From NCBI RefSeq assembly GCF_037325665.1, contig NC_090245.1, positions 107,169,324-107,233,323 on the forward strand: a stretch of 64,000 bases of DNA, read 5' to 3'. The position numbers and the translations under genes were made by a program. Below, one piece after another: positions 62,520 to 64,000 of the stretch (the stretch's first letter is position 1; every line of letters begins with the position of its first letter). The notes under the pieces are model-generated. The model worked only from the letters and a program-made list of their open reading frames with translations, did no database searches and was not told where the DNA came from. This stretch comes from Littorina saxatilis. Taxonomy: Eukaryota > Mollusca > Gastropoda > Littorinimorpha > Littorinidae.

Positions 62520-63751
62520 ATAGTGTGCTTCCTTCAACGACATGTAATTGAGGCCAACAAACAAAAACAAAAACTTGTTTTTATTTTTAAACAGGACAAA
62601 TGTAAAACATACAGCATTAATTATTGGTTGCATTTTCGTATTTTGTGTCATTTTTCCGCTCAGTGTTCTTCAGTTAAGACACTACTCCAAAAAATAAATT
62701 AGACAATACGCGACCGATCAAAGCACCCACCAACTTAGTCTACACATCATTTGCGTTGTATCCAGATAGCCTACACAGTGTCATCAAATATCAGTGGTAA
62801 TTAAAGATCTTCTTGGTAGAGTAAGTTAGCAAACACGACGGAAACATTACAACTCTTACAACAACTCTAGCCTACTTTGTTTGATATGCTTATGAGTATA
62901 CTTTATGAAGCGACCTCCTAAAAATCAAAGGAAATAACACATTCATTGGAAATCGAAGAGCCAATAATTTGGTAATAAACTGATAGGCTTCAGTACCCGT
63001 TCCAAAAACGCAGCAAGAAATGGCATTTTTGCACAGGAGAAAGGTTGCAGACAACACCGAGTTAGATAGCTCGTAATGGTAGACTACCGCATAATAGTGC
63101 AGCCAAACTCTCTGTGCAGTTCTCTCCCTTAAAACAGCTGACTAACTGCAGACTGCTGCTGTTGACACAAACATCGAATCTATTGGTTCATTTTGATGAT
63201 GAAACCATTTTTCTACTTCCATTTTGGAAGCTGCAACAATTCTAAGATAAGTCACCTCAGTTATCATCGATATTTGTTTGTTGTGTATGTTGTTTGTCCA
63301 CTTGAAATATCGTTAGGTCGAAATTCTTGAAAATGTTTCGTTTTGTCTATAATTCAAGACCATCACTTTTTTTCTTTTTTTAATAATTTTTAGTTTTTCA
63401 TTCTACCGGAAAAAATGTCGGCATTTTATTTGTCTAAATGATGGTTCTAGTTCTAAAAAACACAGTTACTGTTTTAACTTGAATATAGAAACTATTTGTA
63501 GATGAGCGAATGAAAGTCGTTTGATCATTTCCGTTGCCGTTGGTGCCTATACTTAGAGCGTTTACATCCTTTTTTTGTATTTAGTCATCAGCACCCTACC
63601 TCACTAGGTTAGGATCAATAATACGGTTAACGCTCTCGTCTTTCAAATTACAAATGGACTGTCGTTCAAAGCGAGCCGCCGTTGATGACTAAACTAGCAA
63701 AGTAAATCAGTCAACAGATATCAAACGTTAGCCTGTCAATGCACTGATTTG
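62520..63751. other. No gene seen
   Basis: AT-rich, no convincing ORF, no recognised repeat apart from the flanking SINE and TIR element. Confidence 0.5.
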
Positions 63752-64000
63752 TGACCCTCCAACACGGAATGAGTCGCATGTCACCTTTGCATGATTTTCA
63801 TATTTTTACATTTTCCTAAAGAGTTTTTTATGCTCTATCCAGTGGTGAAAACCGTTTTAAAAAAGAGCAAAAACTGTTTGAGTTATAAGCCTGTGACTAA
63901 GGTGACCCACACACTGTTACCAGACACTCCCCGGACTTATATTAAGCCTAGCGCAGAACCGCGCGAGGTGACATGCGACTCATTTCGTGGTGCAGGGTCA
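63752..64000. mobile_element. TIR element at window end
   Basis: TGACCCTCCAACACGGAATG...CATGTCACCT at 63752 and AGGTGACATGCGACTCATTT...GGGTCA at 64000 form a roughly 35-bp imperfect TIR. The second end coincides with the window edge. About 249 bp, AT-rich core, noncoding. Confidence 0.7.

Overview
This is a repeat-rich animal genome window. Its content points to a mollusc, most likely a marine gastropod: one large intron-rich chitin synthase gene, tRNA-derived SINEs whose sequence style I associate with gastropods, and many (CA)n and (CT)n tracts. The species is an inference; the animal intron-exon structure is directly visible.

Layout. 1-28 kb is almost entirely repeats. It holds a Helentron-like family with internal GT tracts (1-1141, 22009-22899), foldback and TIR elements, and a LINE (3727-7849) carrying four later insertions, each with its own target-site duplication. 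It also holds an L2-like LINE (about 14803-15860, minus), an L1/Tx1-like LINE end (about 26650-27160, minus), a possible piggyBac-like remnant (about 18978-19375, minus), and a three-layer nest at 23.8-25.86 kb. Two weak gene signals lie here: possible minus-strand exons at 15881-18642, and a TATA-plus-donor candidate 5' exon at 11384-11693.

28240-55335 (+) is the main gene, a chitin synthase. I can follow 18 coding exons, all with GT/AG borders and matching phases. They sum to 6048 nt, which is 2015 residues plus a stop. The N-terminus is about 560 residues of Ser/Pro-rich disordered sequence. A multi-pass membrane block, the glycosyltransferase core (DGD, EDRW, QRRRW), the SWGTRE segment, more membrane passes and a Tyr/Pro/Arg-rich tail follow. 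Introns hold Helentron-like copies, SINEs, LINE 3' ends and very long CT/GA tracts. Two intron-exon junctions (before exons 6 and 8) are tandemly multiplied.

57343-59378 (+) is the start of a second gene, a secreted or membrane immunoglobulin-superfamily protein (signal peptide plus two Ig-like exons). It runs into an assembly gap (59379-59577). 59.6-64 kb is mostly simple repeats, SINEs and TIR elements, with no further gene that I can support.

Chitin synthase is a plasma-membrane enzyme that makes chitin from UDP-GlcNAc, used in molluscs for shell, radula and gut lining. No functional link between it and the downstream Ig gene is visible.
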